Assembly (NCBI GenBank): GCA_039583875.1
Contig: CM077166.1
Location: 80,350,564-80,414,563 of the forward strand
DNA: 64,000 nucleotides
Source: Platanthera guangdongensis
Lineage: Eukaryota; Streptophyta; Magnoliopsida; Asparagales; Orchidaceae
Direction of reading: 5' to 3'
Of the stretch, positions 22,935 through 34,668 are shown in pieces. A model generated the notes under the pieces. It was not told the origin of the DNA, searched no databases, and worked only from the letters and a program-made list of their open reading frames with translations. Position numbers and translations under genes: made by a program. Every line of letters begins with the position of its first letter. The stretch's first letter is position 1.

Positions 22935-23622
22935 TTAGCCATTCCTGACCCAGGTTACCTTGGGTCCTTCTTTCTTTACATAACTACAACTGGAAATAAA
23001 CGAATATTCAGGTTGGCTTTTATATCCTATAGGGTGATATTTCCTAGGTGGAATTATCCATTGATTAAATTGATTATCAAATGTTTTTTGTTGGTTATAA
23101 GTTTTAGAGAAATTAAAATTTTTGTTAAACTGATCTGCATTCGACAAATTTTGGTGAGTTCGTCGATCTGAGTTCGACGAATTGGGATGAGTTCATCGAA
23201 CTCCACTCAGAGAATGATAGAAGTCATTTTCTGAGCCCCAAAATCATCGATCTCTGGTCGACAAACCACACTAGTTTCGTCGATCGTAGTTCAACGAATA
23301 ATTATTATATAAATCTGCGTTCGGAGTTCGTCGAATGGAGTTCGACGAACTGTACATATTTCGTCGATCGGAGTTCGACAAAATCTGTTGAACATTATTT
23401 TTATTTAGATTTTTCTTATTTTGTTTTCTTTTCTTATTCTTTCGTTTAGATTCAATTTGTTTATGATTATTATTATCCAACTTTTCCTTTCCCTTTTCTG
23501 TTACAAATTTTATGGGTGTATTTAATATATTTTTTTGAATAAGTGGGGGTTGGCTTGATGATGCACCTAAGCCCAGCTTGTCATTAAGTCTGACATTGAC
23601 TATGCTTGTGATCTCCATCAAC
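22935..23622 (-). pseudogene. gag: B1 gag C-terminal part, copy 2
   Basis: Copy of 6178-6866, including the in-frame SSNxDRR units encoded by the family-B palindrome (23152-23384). One visible difference is YHPIGYKS for YHPLGYKS. It is joined to its 5' part (36775-38207) across A2. Confidence 0.8.
23152..23384 (-). repeat. Family-B palindromic array inside gag coding sequence (copy 2)
   Basis: The duplicated copy of the array at 6395-6622, with the same order of units. Confidence 0.8.
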
Positions 23623-23627
23623 TTGAT
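23623..23627. repeat. Target-site duplication of A2, left (TTGAT)
   Basis: Identical to the A1 site. It pairs with 36770-36774. Confidence 0.95.
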
Positions 23628-25723
23628 TGAAAGATATGGTACCTAAACACCTAGAGGGGGGGTGAATAGGTGACCTAAACCTTTTTCAAACTTTGTTGGC
23701 ACCACAACAGTTATTCCACAGAATTCTACAGCTAACAGCAATTACAGTTAATTCACAGCACAGCACAGCACAGCAGACACACTAATTTATAGTGGTTCCC
23801 CAATCTTTGGGTACATCCACTTTCCCCCTTCGCCTATCTAGCAGTGTACTAGATTCGGCCAACCTTCTCCACTATCTCAGAACCCAACTAGGTTCCTACA
23901 CCTCAGGCCCAAAGCCTTACACTCAGCCACAAAGGCCTACACTCAGCCACCCAGGCCTACACTCAGCCAATTAAGGCCTACACTCAGAGTTCTTCAACTC
24001 CTACACTCAGGCAACCAAGCCCTACCCTCAGCCTTTATAATATAGGCTTACAATTCTCTCAGATCCAATGGATCCTACAAGTTAAAATAGAAATACAATA
24101 GCTATCTCTACAACTCAGAAAATAAGAGAGGAGTTGAGAGTTTCTTGAAGAGTTCTTGGAAGAACTCAGCTAGATCCAAACTGACTTAGCTTCCTTCAAA
24201 GCTTCTTGAGTTAGAACTGAATTAGTCTGAATCTTCTGCAATTGATCCTTGACCTCTGCTTCTTGAGATCCAGATGATTCTGAATCCTTCTTCTCAGCCT
24301 TAGTTCCAAAGACTGAATTCTTGATTGGAGCTCTCTCTCTCCAACTTCTTAGATCTGCAGTTGGACTGCCAGATCTTCTTGTGTTGATCCTCTGTGTATC
24401 ACTTTCCTGATTACTTGAAGAATCTGATCAACCACTTTAAGTATTCTTGACAACTACTTGTAACAACAACAATCAATCAGATTCTGTAAACTATGGGTGC
24501 CTATTTATAGGCTTCCTTCATGGTAACCGGCTGGTCCGGTTCATAACAGACTTCTGATTTCTCTGACAGTTGCTGTAGACCGGCTGGATCGGCAGCTGTC
24601 ATGTCAACCAGTCACTTCTTGAAATTCTCTAACTGTCAGATAGTGTCGAGACTTTCTGTTCTTAAGTGTCGACACTTATAGACTAAGTGTCGACACATGT
24701 TGTGTAAGTGTCGACACAAGTCTACAAGGTGTCGACACAATTCCCTGTATGTCTCGACACAAATTCTTCTGCATGTGTCGACACTGAAATTGAGTGTCGA
24801 CACAAGTACTTGTTCTTCATTCTTTAACTGTATTCTTCTGAGTGTCGACACATGTTCTTTGTGTCGACACATCTACATGTGTTGAAACTGTCAAGTGTCG
24901 ACACTGCTTCTTGGTGTCGACACAAGTCTTCAATCTTGTTTCTTCAGCTGAGTGTCGACACATTCCCTTAGTGTCGACACTTGTACTTAGAATATTTTGT
25001 AAACTTTTCTGTTCTTTGCTAAGTGTCGACACAGCTCCTTGTGTCGACACTTTCTTCAAGTGTAGAGTCTTCAACTAAGTGTCGACACATTGTGCTGGGT
25101 GTTGACACTTTCTTCAAGTGTTGACTCTTCTGGTTGTGTGTCGACACATTGTGCTGAGTGTCGACACATACTTCAAGTGTTGACTCCTTTGTGTGTGTGT
25201 CGACACATTGTGTTGAGTGTCGACACATTCTTCATATGTTGACTCTGCTGTTTGAGTGTCGACACATTGTGTTGAGTGTCGACACTTGTCCTCAGTCTCT
25301 GCAGAATTTTGCTGAGTGTCGACACAACTCCAAGTGTCGACACTTTCTGGTGTAGACACAGCTCTTCTGAGTGTCGACACTTCTGCTAAGTGTCGACACA
25401 GCTTTTCTGCATTCTTCTTCACTGAGTGTCGACACTGCTCCTTGTGTCGACACTTTCTGTCTGGTGTCGACTCTTCTTCCCAGGTGTCGACACAATTACT
25501 CCAAGTGTCGACACTGCTTGTCTGGGTGTCGACACAAGCTTTCTCAAGTGTCGACACTTTCCCTCTGGGTGTCGACACATGGACTTAGAAACTTTTAGCT
25601 TCAGTCCAGTGTATACCTAACCTGCACAAGTAACTCAAACAAACATCAAATACATTATGATGTATATCATTGAGTTAGGTGAGGCTTCTTCAAATCAGGT
25701 ACATTTGACCAATGTACCCAACA
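23628..25723 (-). repeat. A2 3' LTR
   Basis: 2096 bp with TG...CA ends, a G-run of only 7, and TATA box at 24502-24509. Confidence 0.97.
24643..25578. repeat. GTGTCGACAC palindrome array in U3 (A2 3' LTR)
   Basis: Same array as in the other three A LTRs, about 30 exact palindromes. Confidence 0.95.
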
Positions 25724-25738
25724 ATCTCCCCCTATTTG
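25724..25738 (-). other. A2 polypurine tract
   Basis: AATAGGGGGAGAT on the minus strand before the 3' LTR. The 285 bases between it and the ORF3 stop (25739-26023) are AT-rich and hold nothing I recognise. Confidence 0.9.
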
Positions 25739-26023
25739 GGAGAAGTCATAACCCTTAGTCAATGATATACACCACTCATAATTAAAAATTAGAGAATGAT
25801 GTAAAGCAGGTATATATCAACAGAGTAAACTTAAACATGTAATAAAGCACACATGTATACTCATTCAGCATTTCATAACAAACAAGAATTAGACACATTC
25901 TACTGAACAACCATGAAATATATTTATCAAAAACTGTTCAAACATTGTGTTTAATACATTGTCAATGATTTACAAAAATGTTTGGATGTAACAGTTTACA
26001 ACATTCTTCAGTCTAATCTTAGT

Positions 26024-28825
26024 CTAATTCTGATCACGTTCTTTTATGACTATGCCTTTCCCAGCTTGTACTTTGGCCTTTACAGCAGCAGCAGCAGCAG
26101 GCTCAGCATCAGCAGTCTTCTTCCCTTTGGAGTCCTTCTTCTTAAGTTCTTCAGCCTTGATTTTCTGCCTTTCAAAATAATGATAGGGCTTAGGAAAGTA
26201 CTTGCTAGGCTCCACAGCTGTAGGAGGTAGCTTTCCTAACTTAGCCTTCCTTCTATGCTGGACAATGGCTTCCTGCCTAATCTCATGCTTCCTCCATTCT
26301 GCTTCTGAGAACCATTTGTTCCTCTCATGTGCATTGTCCTTGGCTGCTTTCCAGGCTGTGAGAATGATGTTCCTAGAAGTAGGGCTCCACTGTTCAAAGT
26401 CTGGTTTTTGCTCAGCCAGTTCCCTGAACTTCTTCTTTGACAGCCTTGTCTCTTCTTCTTTGTCCATAGCCTCTTGCATAGCTGCTGTAATAGGTTGAAC
26501 AACCTTTTCCAGAACAACATTGGACTTTCTAGCAGTTGGGCTATACATTGTGCTGACTTCTGCATGAACCATGTCAAAATCTGGAGGTGGATAGATCACC
26601 TGAGCTACTTCCTGTTGCTCACCTCCAAGATATGCACTTTGAATACCAGATTCAGCTACATTATCATCATCACACAGGGGAGGATAGCCCAGTGTAGCTC
26701 TGATGGAGTTAGATATCCATTTGGCATGGTCAGAGCTAGCTTTGACTAACACCCTCTCCCCCTTTATGACTTCTTGTTCTACATGATCTCTTACATCATC
26801 CTTTTGGAATCTAATCTGACTGTCCAAGTACCTGATTCCTTCCTTAAAATAAGGTCTAAGCTTAGTAAGCTGTTCAGAAATGACCTTCTGTGAATCTTTA
26901 ATGGCAGTCTTGACAGCAGCAATTTCTTCCTGAAATACTTTATCAAATTCAGCTTTGGCAGCAGCAGATGATGTTGAAGGTTCAGCAGACTTACTCTTCA
27001 GTTCAGTGACTATTGCATTGTGGGATGCAGTCAAATTATCATTCATTCTTAGTTGATTCTCCAGCACATAGCCTTGCTTTAGTGCTATATCATCTACTTG
27101 AGTCTTAATTTGTTCTTGATGTTTAGCCAGGAATACCACTGCATTTCCACCTTTGTGGAAGCATTCATTCATTTCTTTCTTATTCAGATTCATCTCAAAC
27201 CTGATTGACTTGATGTCTTGAGCTAAGTCAAATTGTAAAGATTTTTGGCCCTCATCAATATATTTTTCTATGGCCCTCCTGTGCTCATCCAGCTTAACTT
27301 GCATTGCTACCATTAATCCACTATAATCAGTTGATGGAGCTTGTTGGACTAGAGAGTGTTGAGCAACAGTTTGTAGAGCCTTCTTGTAGCTCTGACTCCT
27401 TCTTTTGAATACAAAGAATTTCTTCTTTTTAGCTTGTTCAGTCTCATCATCCTCAGACTCTGAAGTAGTTGCTATATTCACCCTATCCTTAGGGCTTGAG
27501 GGTTTGTCATCTTGCACATCAAGTGCTTTCTCACTTTCCTGCCTAATAGGTTCTTCCTGAACTTCCAAGATCTCCCCCTCAACAGCAGCACTCTGCTCTT
27601 CATCAGCAGCAGTCTTGTCCATGTCAAAATCCTCTTGATCTAGATTCAGAAAGAGGTCTTCCATTGTGTATTCAGGAGGTGACTGAGCAGGAGATGTACT
27701 GGGTTCATCAACTACTTTATCAGGAACTGTTTGCACACCAGCAGATGTGTCTGGGAGAACAACATCTGATTCTTGAGTTGCTTGCTGAGTTTGCTGATGG
27801 ACATCAGACAAATCAGAATCTATTATAGAAAAATCTAAAGTATTGAGGTCAGAAAGTACCTCTTGGATGATTATTGTAGCTTGCTCACTCTCCAGTGTAG
27901 AGGGTTGTTCTACATCTGGAGGCTCCCCCTGGATTTCAGCTGGCTCTTGAGGAGCAGGAGACTTCTCTGCATCCACATCTATTGGACTATCAGGAGTGAA
28001 AACAACATGTTCTTCACTACCTGAGCTGCTGGAGGACTCCTGAGTCACAGCAGCTATCTTCCTCTTCTTCTTTGGAGGGGAATCCTTCTTAGAGACTTGC
28101 TTCTCTAGAGTAGGAACTTCCTGAGATAGTACTCTTTCCCACCTGGAAAATATCCTTTGGTCCATCCTTCTCATGTGATTGATTTTAGTAGCAGCAGCAT
28201 TACTCATTACCTCTGGTATTGTACCAGCCAGGTAGAGACTAAGTATTCTGCCCAGATTGGGCTTCTTCAGACTCTCCTTAATTTTGTCAAACACAACCAT
28301 TGACCAGTCTGTTTTTAGGTTGAAGATGATTCTGGTCATAACACTGAACATGGAGGCTGACACCCTGTCATGCCCTCCAGTCTTACTGAGTATTACTTTA
28401 CCCACAATTTCTGACAAGAATTTTCCTTGAGTATTCATTCCTCTCCTGTTGAATACTGATCCTATCTTTAGCTTAGGATCTAGTCCACACCAGGTAAGTG
28501 CTTCCCTGGTCTTAGATGTTGTCACTTCCTCTTCTTCCTGAACTTTAGGTAGCTGAAGTACCTTTCTCAGAGATTTGGGTGAAATCTTGACCTTGGTGCC
28601 ATGCACCCTTGATTTGATTCTGTAGCCTGAGTCATCTACAGACGCTCCCGTTAGGAATTCAAGAACTTCCTTCTTCCATATTTTAGTTGGTTCAGAAACC
28701 AAGTACTTCAATCCTGAATCGGTGACTAGGGTTACCACCGATTTTATTTCTTGATCGCCATCGTCGAATGCGCCACGAACCAGTTCATAGCCTTCATTGA
28801 CGTTCTCTTCGAGCTTGGGAGCCAT
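26024..28825 (-). CDS. ORF3 of A2, intact 933-aa putative nuclear protein
   Basis: The ATG at 28825 opens MAPKLEENVNEG. Residues 1 to about 235 form a globular region; its part at about 135-205 (IVGKVILSK...TDWSMVVFDKIK...GRILSLYLAG) aligns by eye with family-B ORF3. SPPKKKRKIAA (PKKKRK at 251-256) is a textbook monopartite nuclear-localisation motif. Residues about 265-480 are acidic and Ser/Pro/Gln-rich. AKKKKFFVFKRRSQ is a second basic block. About 500-700 is a long helical, probably coiled-coil region. The C-terminus is rich in Lys/Glu and ends VIKERDQN. No signal peptide or membrane helix is seen, so the usual SIRE 'envelope-like' label does not fit. It lies behind a GTGTCGACAC array and TATA box. 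Function unknown; a DNA-binding or anti-silencing regulator is my inference. Confidence 0.9.
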   Translation of the reverse strand: MAPKLEENVNEGYELVRGAFDDGDQEIKSVVTLVTDSGLKYLVSEPTKIWKKEVLEFLTGASVDDSGYRIKSRVHGTKVKISPKSLRKVLQLPKVQEEEEVTTSKTREALTWCGLDPKLKIGSVFNRRGMNTQGKFLSEIVGKVILSKTGGHDRVSASMFSVMTRIIFNLKTDWSMVVFDKIKESLKKPNLGRILSLYLAGTIPEVMSNAAATKINHMRRMDQRIFSRWERVLSQEVPTLEKQVSKKDSPPKKKRKIAAVTQESSSSSGSEEHVVFTPDSPIDVDAEKSPAPQEPAEIQGEPPDVEQPSTLESEQATIIIQEVLSDLNTLDFSIIDSDLSDVHQQTQQATQESDVVLPDTSAGVQTVPDKVVDEPSTSPAQSPPEYTMEDLFLNLDQEDFDMDKTAADEEQSAAVEGEILEVQEEPIRQESEKALDVQDDKPSSPKDRVNIATTSESEDDETEQAKKKKFFVFKRRSQSYKKALQTVAQHSLVQQAPSTDYSGLMVAMQVKLDEHRRAIEKYIDEGQKSLQFDLAQDIKSIRFEMNLNKKEMNECFHKGGNAVVFLAKHQEQIKTQVDDIALKQGYVLENQLRMNDNLTASHNAIVTELKSKSAEPSTSSAAAKAEFDKVFQEEIAAVKTAIKDSQKVISEQLTKLRPYFKEGIRYLDSQIRFQKDDVRDHVEQEVIKGERVLVKASSDHAKWISNSIRATLGYPPLCDDDNVAESGIQSAYLGGEQQEVAQVIYPPPDFDMVHAEVSTMYSPTARKSNVVLEKVVQPITAAMQEAMDKEEETRLSKKKFRELAEQKPDFEQWSPTSRNIILTAWKAAKDNAHERNKWFSEAEWRKHEIRQEAIVQHRRKAKLGKLPPTAVEPSKYFPKPYHYFERQKIKAEELKKKDSKGKKTADAEPAAAAAVKAKVQAGKGIVIKERDQN

Positions 28826-28859
28826 TAGGGTTTGGAGAATTAGTCTTTAGAAGAGAGAA

Positions 28860-29307
28860 ATGTCGACACAGTAGTTTGGTCTCGAAACTCTGAAAGCGTG
28901 TCGACACACAAAGACAGAATCCTATTTATACCTTTCTGGTTTGAAGACGAACAGGCGGGATGGATTACTCAAGATGTGTCGACACTGGCAATAAGTGTCG
29001 ACACTGACTTATAATGTCTTGACACTCATGTGTCGACACAAGTTTAGTCAACAGATTTTATGTGTCGACACTTGGTTAAGTGTCGACACCACACTACTCG
29101 ACATGTAGTCGAGACTTTACTTAGAAAATTCTGAGTAAAACTTAAGTGTCGACACCTTATTGAATGTGTCGACACCAACTCGACATGTGTCGACACTAAC
29201 ATTCTGAAGTGTCGACACCAACTTCCTAGATGTGTCGACACCATTTTCCTGAAGTGTCGACACTTACTATTCTGTGTCGACATAGACTTGTCTATGTGTC
29301 GACACCT
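28860..29307. repeat. GTGTCGACAC array in pol-ORF3 spacer (A2)
   Basis: The duplicated copy of 12108-12552, with about a dozen exact palindromes. Confidence 0.93.
28923..28930 (-). promoter_or_regulatory. Internal TATA box before ORF3 (A2)
   Basis: TATAAATA on the minus strand, 98 bp before the intact ORF3 start, with palindromes upstream. Confidence 0.6.
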
Positions 29308-29338
29308 TTTTACTTAGCCAATTTTTGGTTCTGTAAAC

Positions 29339-32300
29339 TTAGTCTAAGTTTATCATACCTAGTTCAATTTTGAACCTATTGAACTTAGCTTCTTCTAAGG
29401 GCTTAGTAAACATATCAGCTATCTGATTATCAGTTTTAACATATTCAAGTGCAATATCATTTCTTTCTACATGCTCCCTAAGAAAGTGATATTTAATCTC
29501 AATATGTTTAGTTCTACTATGTGATACAGGATTGTTAGCTATTGAAATAGCACTTGTAGAATCACAGTAAAGTGGAGTTCTACTTACCTGAAATCCATAG
29601 TCTTCTAGCTGATGTTGAATCCACAGAAGTTGAGCACAGCAACTTCCTGCAGCTACATATTCTGACTCAGCTGTGGAAATAGCCACACTGGTTTGCTTCT
29701 TACTGCTCCATGAAATAAGTCTTCCACCTAGGAATTGACAGGATCCAGTAGTGCTCTTTCTATCTTCTTTGCATCCTGCAAAGTCTGCATCTGAATAGCC
29801 TGTTAGATCAAAATCTCCATTCCTAGGGTACCAGAGGCCTAGATAGGGAGTGCCCTTTAGATATCTCAAGATTCTCTTGACTGCAGTCAAGTGAGACTCT
29901 TTAGGGCAAGCTTGATACCTGGCACAAACACATGTAGCATACATAATGTCAGGCCTACTTGCAGTCAAGTATAGTAGGGAGCCAACTATCCCTCTATACA
30001 AGGTTTCATCTACAGGTTTCCCTGCATCATCCTTGCTCAGAGACATACTTGACCCATAGGAGTCTTCATGGTACTGGATGAATCCATACCATACTTCCTT
30101 ATGAGTTCTAGGGTGAACTTGGACTGACATATGGATAGACCACTTCCAGTCTGTTTAACTTGGAGACCCAAGAAAAACTTCAGTTCTCCCATACTACTCA
30201 TCTCAAATTGACTTTGCATAAGCTTTGCAAACTTTTTGCAAAGGCTACTTTCAGTAGACCCAAATATAATGTCATCTACATATATTTGGACAAGTATGAC
30301 TTTGCCTCTAGATTCCCTAAGGAATAGAGTCTTATCTATTTTCCCCCTTGTGAACTTGTTCTCAATGAGGAAACTAGATAGGGTTTCATACCAAGCTCTA
30401 GGTGCTTGTTTTAACCCATATAATGCTTTCCTAAGTCTATAGACATAATGAGGTAGAGTTGGATCAACAAAACCTGCAGGCTGCTCCACATAGACTTCTT
30501 CTTTCAAATTACCATTTAGGAATGCTGACTTCACATCCATTTGGTATACCTTGAATCCTTGATAGGTTGCATAGGCCAAGAACATCCTTATGGCTTCCAG
30601 TCTGGCTACTGGAGCAAAGGTTTGATCAAAATCAATACCTTCTTCTTGCCTATATCCTTTTGCAACCAGTCTTGCTTTATTCTTAATGATGACTCCTTGT
30701 TCATCTAACTTATTCCTATAGATCCACTTTGTTCCTATCACATTGTGATCTTTAGGTTTAGGAACCAAGTCCCAAACCTTGCACCTTTTGAACTGATTAA
30801 GTTCTTCCTGCATTGCTTCAGTCCACTGTGGATCTTGTATAGCTTCTTCAAATTTCTTTGGTTCTATTTGAGACAGAAAACTTGAATATACTACAGCATT
30901 CTGATTTCTGCTCCTTGTCTGAACACCTTGTCTTGGATCTCCAATAATCAGCTCTACTGGATGATCTCTTAGATGCCTGTTGGCTGGAGGCATCCTTACT
31001 TCTGGTTGAACTTCTTCAGCATCTTCATCAACCTGAGTTCCTTGTACTTCTTCAGCTCCTTGTACATGTAGTTCTCCCCCTGGACATAAGCCATCTCCTT
31101 CTACTTGCTGTCTTGCAGCAGGTACATCTTCTATGGTTAGCTTGTCCATCTTCTTAGTAAGACCTGTGGGACTGCATACATTGCTAGACAACTCATTGTT
31201 AATTAGTTGTGTCTCATCAAAAACTACATGCACAGACTCCTCTACAACTTGTGTAGTCAAGTTGTAGACTCTATAAGCCTTACTATTATTGCTGTACCCA
31301 ACAAACACTCCCTCTTGGGACTTGGCAGCAAACTTAGTTAGGTAAGACTTTCCATTGTTAAGTATGAAGCATTTGCAACCAAAAATCCTGAAATAGGATA
31401 GATTTGGTTTCCTGCCTTTCACAACCTCATAGGGGGTCTTGTTTAACCTTTTAGTGATGGTAGCCCTATTTATCACATGGCATGCAGTGTTAACTGCTTC
31501 AGCCCAGAAATACTCTGGCAGTGATGAATCACTTAATAGGGTTCTACCAGCCTCTATCAAGGTCCTATTTTTCCTTTCAGCAATGCCATTTTGCTGAGGT
31601 GTTCTAGGTGAAGAGAATTCTTGAAATATCCCATAGTCTTCACACAGTTTTGTCATGCTTTCAGACTGAAACTCAGTACCATGGTCACTTCTAATTTTGA
31701 CCACTGTACAGTTCAATTCATTCTGAATTTGCTTAACAAAGCTATGGAAGATACTATGTGTTTCAGATTTCTGCTTTAAGAAGAACACCCAGGAAAACCT
31801 TGAGTAGTCATCAACAACTACAAAGGTATAGACCTTCCTACCTAAGCTGTGAACTGGCATTGGACCAAATAGATCCATATGCAAGAGGTATAAACACCTC
31901 ACAGCATCTTTGTTGTCTAAGCTTCTAAAGGTGGATTTAGTCTGCTTGCCCTTTTGACAAGCTGAGCAAATGCCATCTTTGACACACTTAACTTGAGGAC
32001 CATTCCTCACTAACTCTTTGCTAAAGAGTTTGCTAATAGTCTTGTAGTTAAGATGAGCTAGCCTCTTGTGCCACTTGACACAATGAGAGACTGTCTCATC
32101 AGCTACAAGACAAACAGGAGAACCATTGTTCTCAATCATAATGTCTAAGCAGTAGACATTCCTCTTTCTATATCCTGTCAAAATGATCTCTTGATCACTT
32201 GACCTCTTGATATGACAACCATTTTTAACAAATGAGATGTCATACCCTACATCACTTAACTGACTTATATTAATGAGGTTGTGTTTCAACCCTTTAACAT

Positions 32301-32511
32301 AAGCCACTTGAGTAATGGTAACAAGGTTTGAAGAGATGTTACCAAACCCTTTGATGATTCCTTTTTCAGAACCACCAAAGGTCACTTTAGGACCATTTTT
32401 GATTGGAATGTAATCCTTCAGTAGTCCCCTTGTTCCAGTCATATGTCTGGAACATCCACTATCCAAGTACCATGTTGGGGTATGGCCACTTGGATTCACC
32501 TGCAAAACAAA
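29339..32511 (-). pseudogene. pol: Pol of A2, one shared frameshift
   Basis: Same domain order as A1: WYLDSG protease, HKRLAHLNY pre-integrase zinc region, D,D,E integrase, RT with [10 protein letters not shown], and RNase H through SRTKHIEIKYHFLREH to the end LEEAKFNRFKIELGMINLD. The first frame covers 32505-30037 and the second 30130-29339. The only break I see is the one-base loss after MKTPMG near 30050, also present in A1. RNase H keeps ISIANN, which A1 has lost. Confidence 0.93.
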
Positions 32512-34552
32512 TTAATGAACCTTAGAACCCAAAGTAAACTTGGGTCCTTGGTGATTGTTAGTTTGCAACTTAACAAAGCTACCTGTTGGCTTTCCACCAG
32601 GTAACTTGCTACTCAACTTGGCACTGGCATTGTGCCAACAATCCAAGGCAAAGTGGCCAACCTTGCCACAACACCAGCATTCAAACTTGTTGTACCTTTG
32701 CTTAGGTACAGACTTGGCTGTCTTGACTACAGCAGGCTTATTGAATGTTGGGGCTTTGCCCTTGGACTTGGACTGATCCTGAGCAGTCTTAGCTGGTTTA
32801 ATAAAACCCAATCCAGCCTTTCCTTTATGATGAACAAATTCATCAATCAAGGGTAGCACTGATTTAGGTTTTGAAAACCTAGCAACTAGCTCTCTTTCCT
32901 TCTGAAGATTGATCTCCAGTCTCTTAATTTGATCATTTTTATAAGTGATAGTTCCCATCTGAATCACAGTAATGTGTTTCAGCCTGGCTACCTCATTGAG
33001 CTTTTGATCAAATTTCTTCTCAAAATCTGTTGCAGCTGCCTTGAGATCAGCAATCTCCTTTAGCCTGACTTTTGGACTAGGGTCTTGCTTTTCTTATAGG
33101 CTTGCAACAGTATTTTGTATTCATCTAAGAGCTGATGAATATCTCCCTCAGATTCAGAAACACTTCCATCACTTGATGAAGATGAATCTGACTCTGAACT
33201 AGAACTAGAATCTGAACTTTGAGTTGGACTTTGTACCTGACTAGGTCCTGGCTGCTCCAGGATTTTGGTACTTTCAGTCAATGCCATCAGTCCTTGGCAC
33301 TGACACTCTTCTTGTTCATAGATTGATTCCATGATCTGCATAAACTCTTCTTCTTCTTCAGCAAATAGCCCTATGTAGGCTTCAGCATCTGTCTCAGTAT
33401 CTGAAGAAGAAATGTCTGAAAGAGTCTTCTCATTCTTTGCAACAAAAGACTTCTCCTTCTTTCCTTTGAAGTGAGTCTTCTTTTTGTCACTGGATTCTTT
33501 TCTTCTCTCAGGACAATCTGCAATAACATGACCCTGTCTATTGCAGCAGTAACACACTATCTTAGACCCAGTTGCCTTGCTAGTCTTTGTCTTTTTCTTG
33601 TCCTTCTTTGAAGGCTTCTTCTCCTGATACTGGACTTCTTTCCCTTTGGAAAATGAAGGTCTGGACCTCCACTGTTTCTTCTTCAGGAATTTCTGAAAGT
33701 GTCTGGTGAATGCAGCAAAGTCTTCATCACTTTCACTGCTTGTAGACTTTGTGCTAATAGACTCATCTGATTCTGATTCAACTACCTCTGGAGGAGGGGT
33801 TGATGACTTAGTCCTGCCCTTTCTAGGTACTTCTGACTTGAAGGCAACAGTCCTTTCCCTGTGCTCAGTCCTTGTTGATTTTTCTTCCTCTTTTCTCACT
33901 GACAGCTGCATCTCATAAGACAACAACTTCCAAACAGTGTGGGAGGAGGAATTTCTCCCAACTTTGCCATTTCTCTGATGGCACAGATCTTAGTGTCCCA
34001 ATCTTTGGTTAGGGACCTCAAGAACTTATCATTCAATTCATAGTTAGTGAACTCTCTTCCATAGGACATGAGTTCATTAACAATTCTATAGAACTTCTTG
34101 TAGCATTCAGTGATGCTATCTCCTCTTCCTTGCCTAAAGCTCTCATACTCTTGATTAAGCAAGGACTTTCTATCTTGCCTAACTTCTTCAGAACCTTCCA
34201 TATAGACAATGAGGGTATCCCACATTTCTTTTGCTGTTTTACAGTGAATTAGGTTCTGAAAAGTTGCATCATCAATGGCACTTACTATAATGTTTTGTGC
34301 CCTTTTGTCCATAGTGGCTAGGACAATTTCATCCTTGGTCATCTCAGAGAAATCCTTTGGAGTCCTCTGATTTGCATCCAGTACTGAAATCTTCATTGGC
34401 ACATAAGGCCCTTCCTTAACTGTGATGTAGATTCTTGGGTCTGAGGCCTCCATAAATAGCCTAACCCTTTCTTTCCAGATTCCAAAAATCTCCTTCCTGC
34501 ATATGGGTAACTTCATGGAACCCAACTCTTTGTGATTCTCATAAGAACCCAT
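32512..34552 (-). pseudogene. gag: Gag of A2, broken by two indels
   Basis: Same protein as the intact A1 Gag, with both zinc knuckles readable. Loss of one C near 33930 shifts the frame after PPTLFGK, and extra bases near 33060-33075 shift it again in the helical segment. Both changes are absent from A1, so they arose after the duplication. Confidence 0.92.
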
Positions 34553-34655
34553 GTTTCTTGAAGTTCTTGAATTTCTTGAATCTGTTTTCTGACTTAGACT
34601 GTTTCTGCCAAACAGGATCTCCTTAGACTGTTAGTCCTTGTTTTGAGGAACCTCC

Positions 34656-34666
34656 CTCTGATACCA
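34656..34666 (-). other. A2 primer-binding site (initiator tRNA-Met)
   Basis: TGGTATCAGAG on the minus strand, two bases from the LTR end. Confidence 0.92.
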
Positions 34667-34668
34667 CT

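Noticed and set aside
26024..28825. ORF3 as a retroviral envelope gene
   Set aside because: I see no signal peptide or membrane segment, and there is a clear nuclear-localisation motif.
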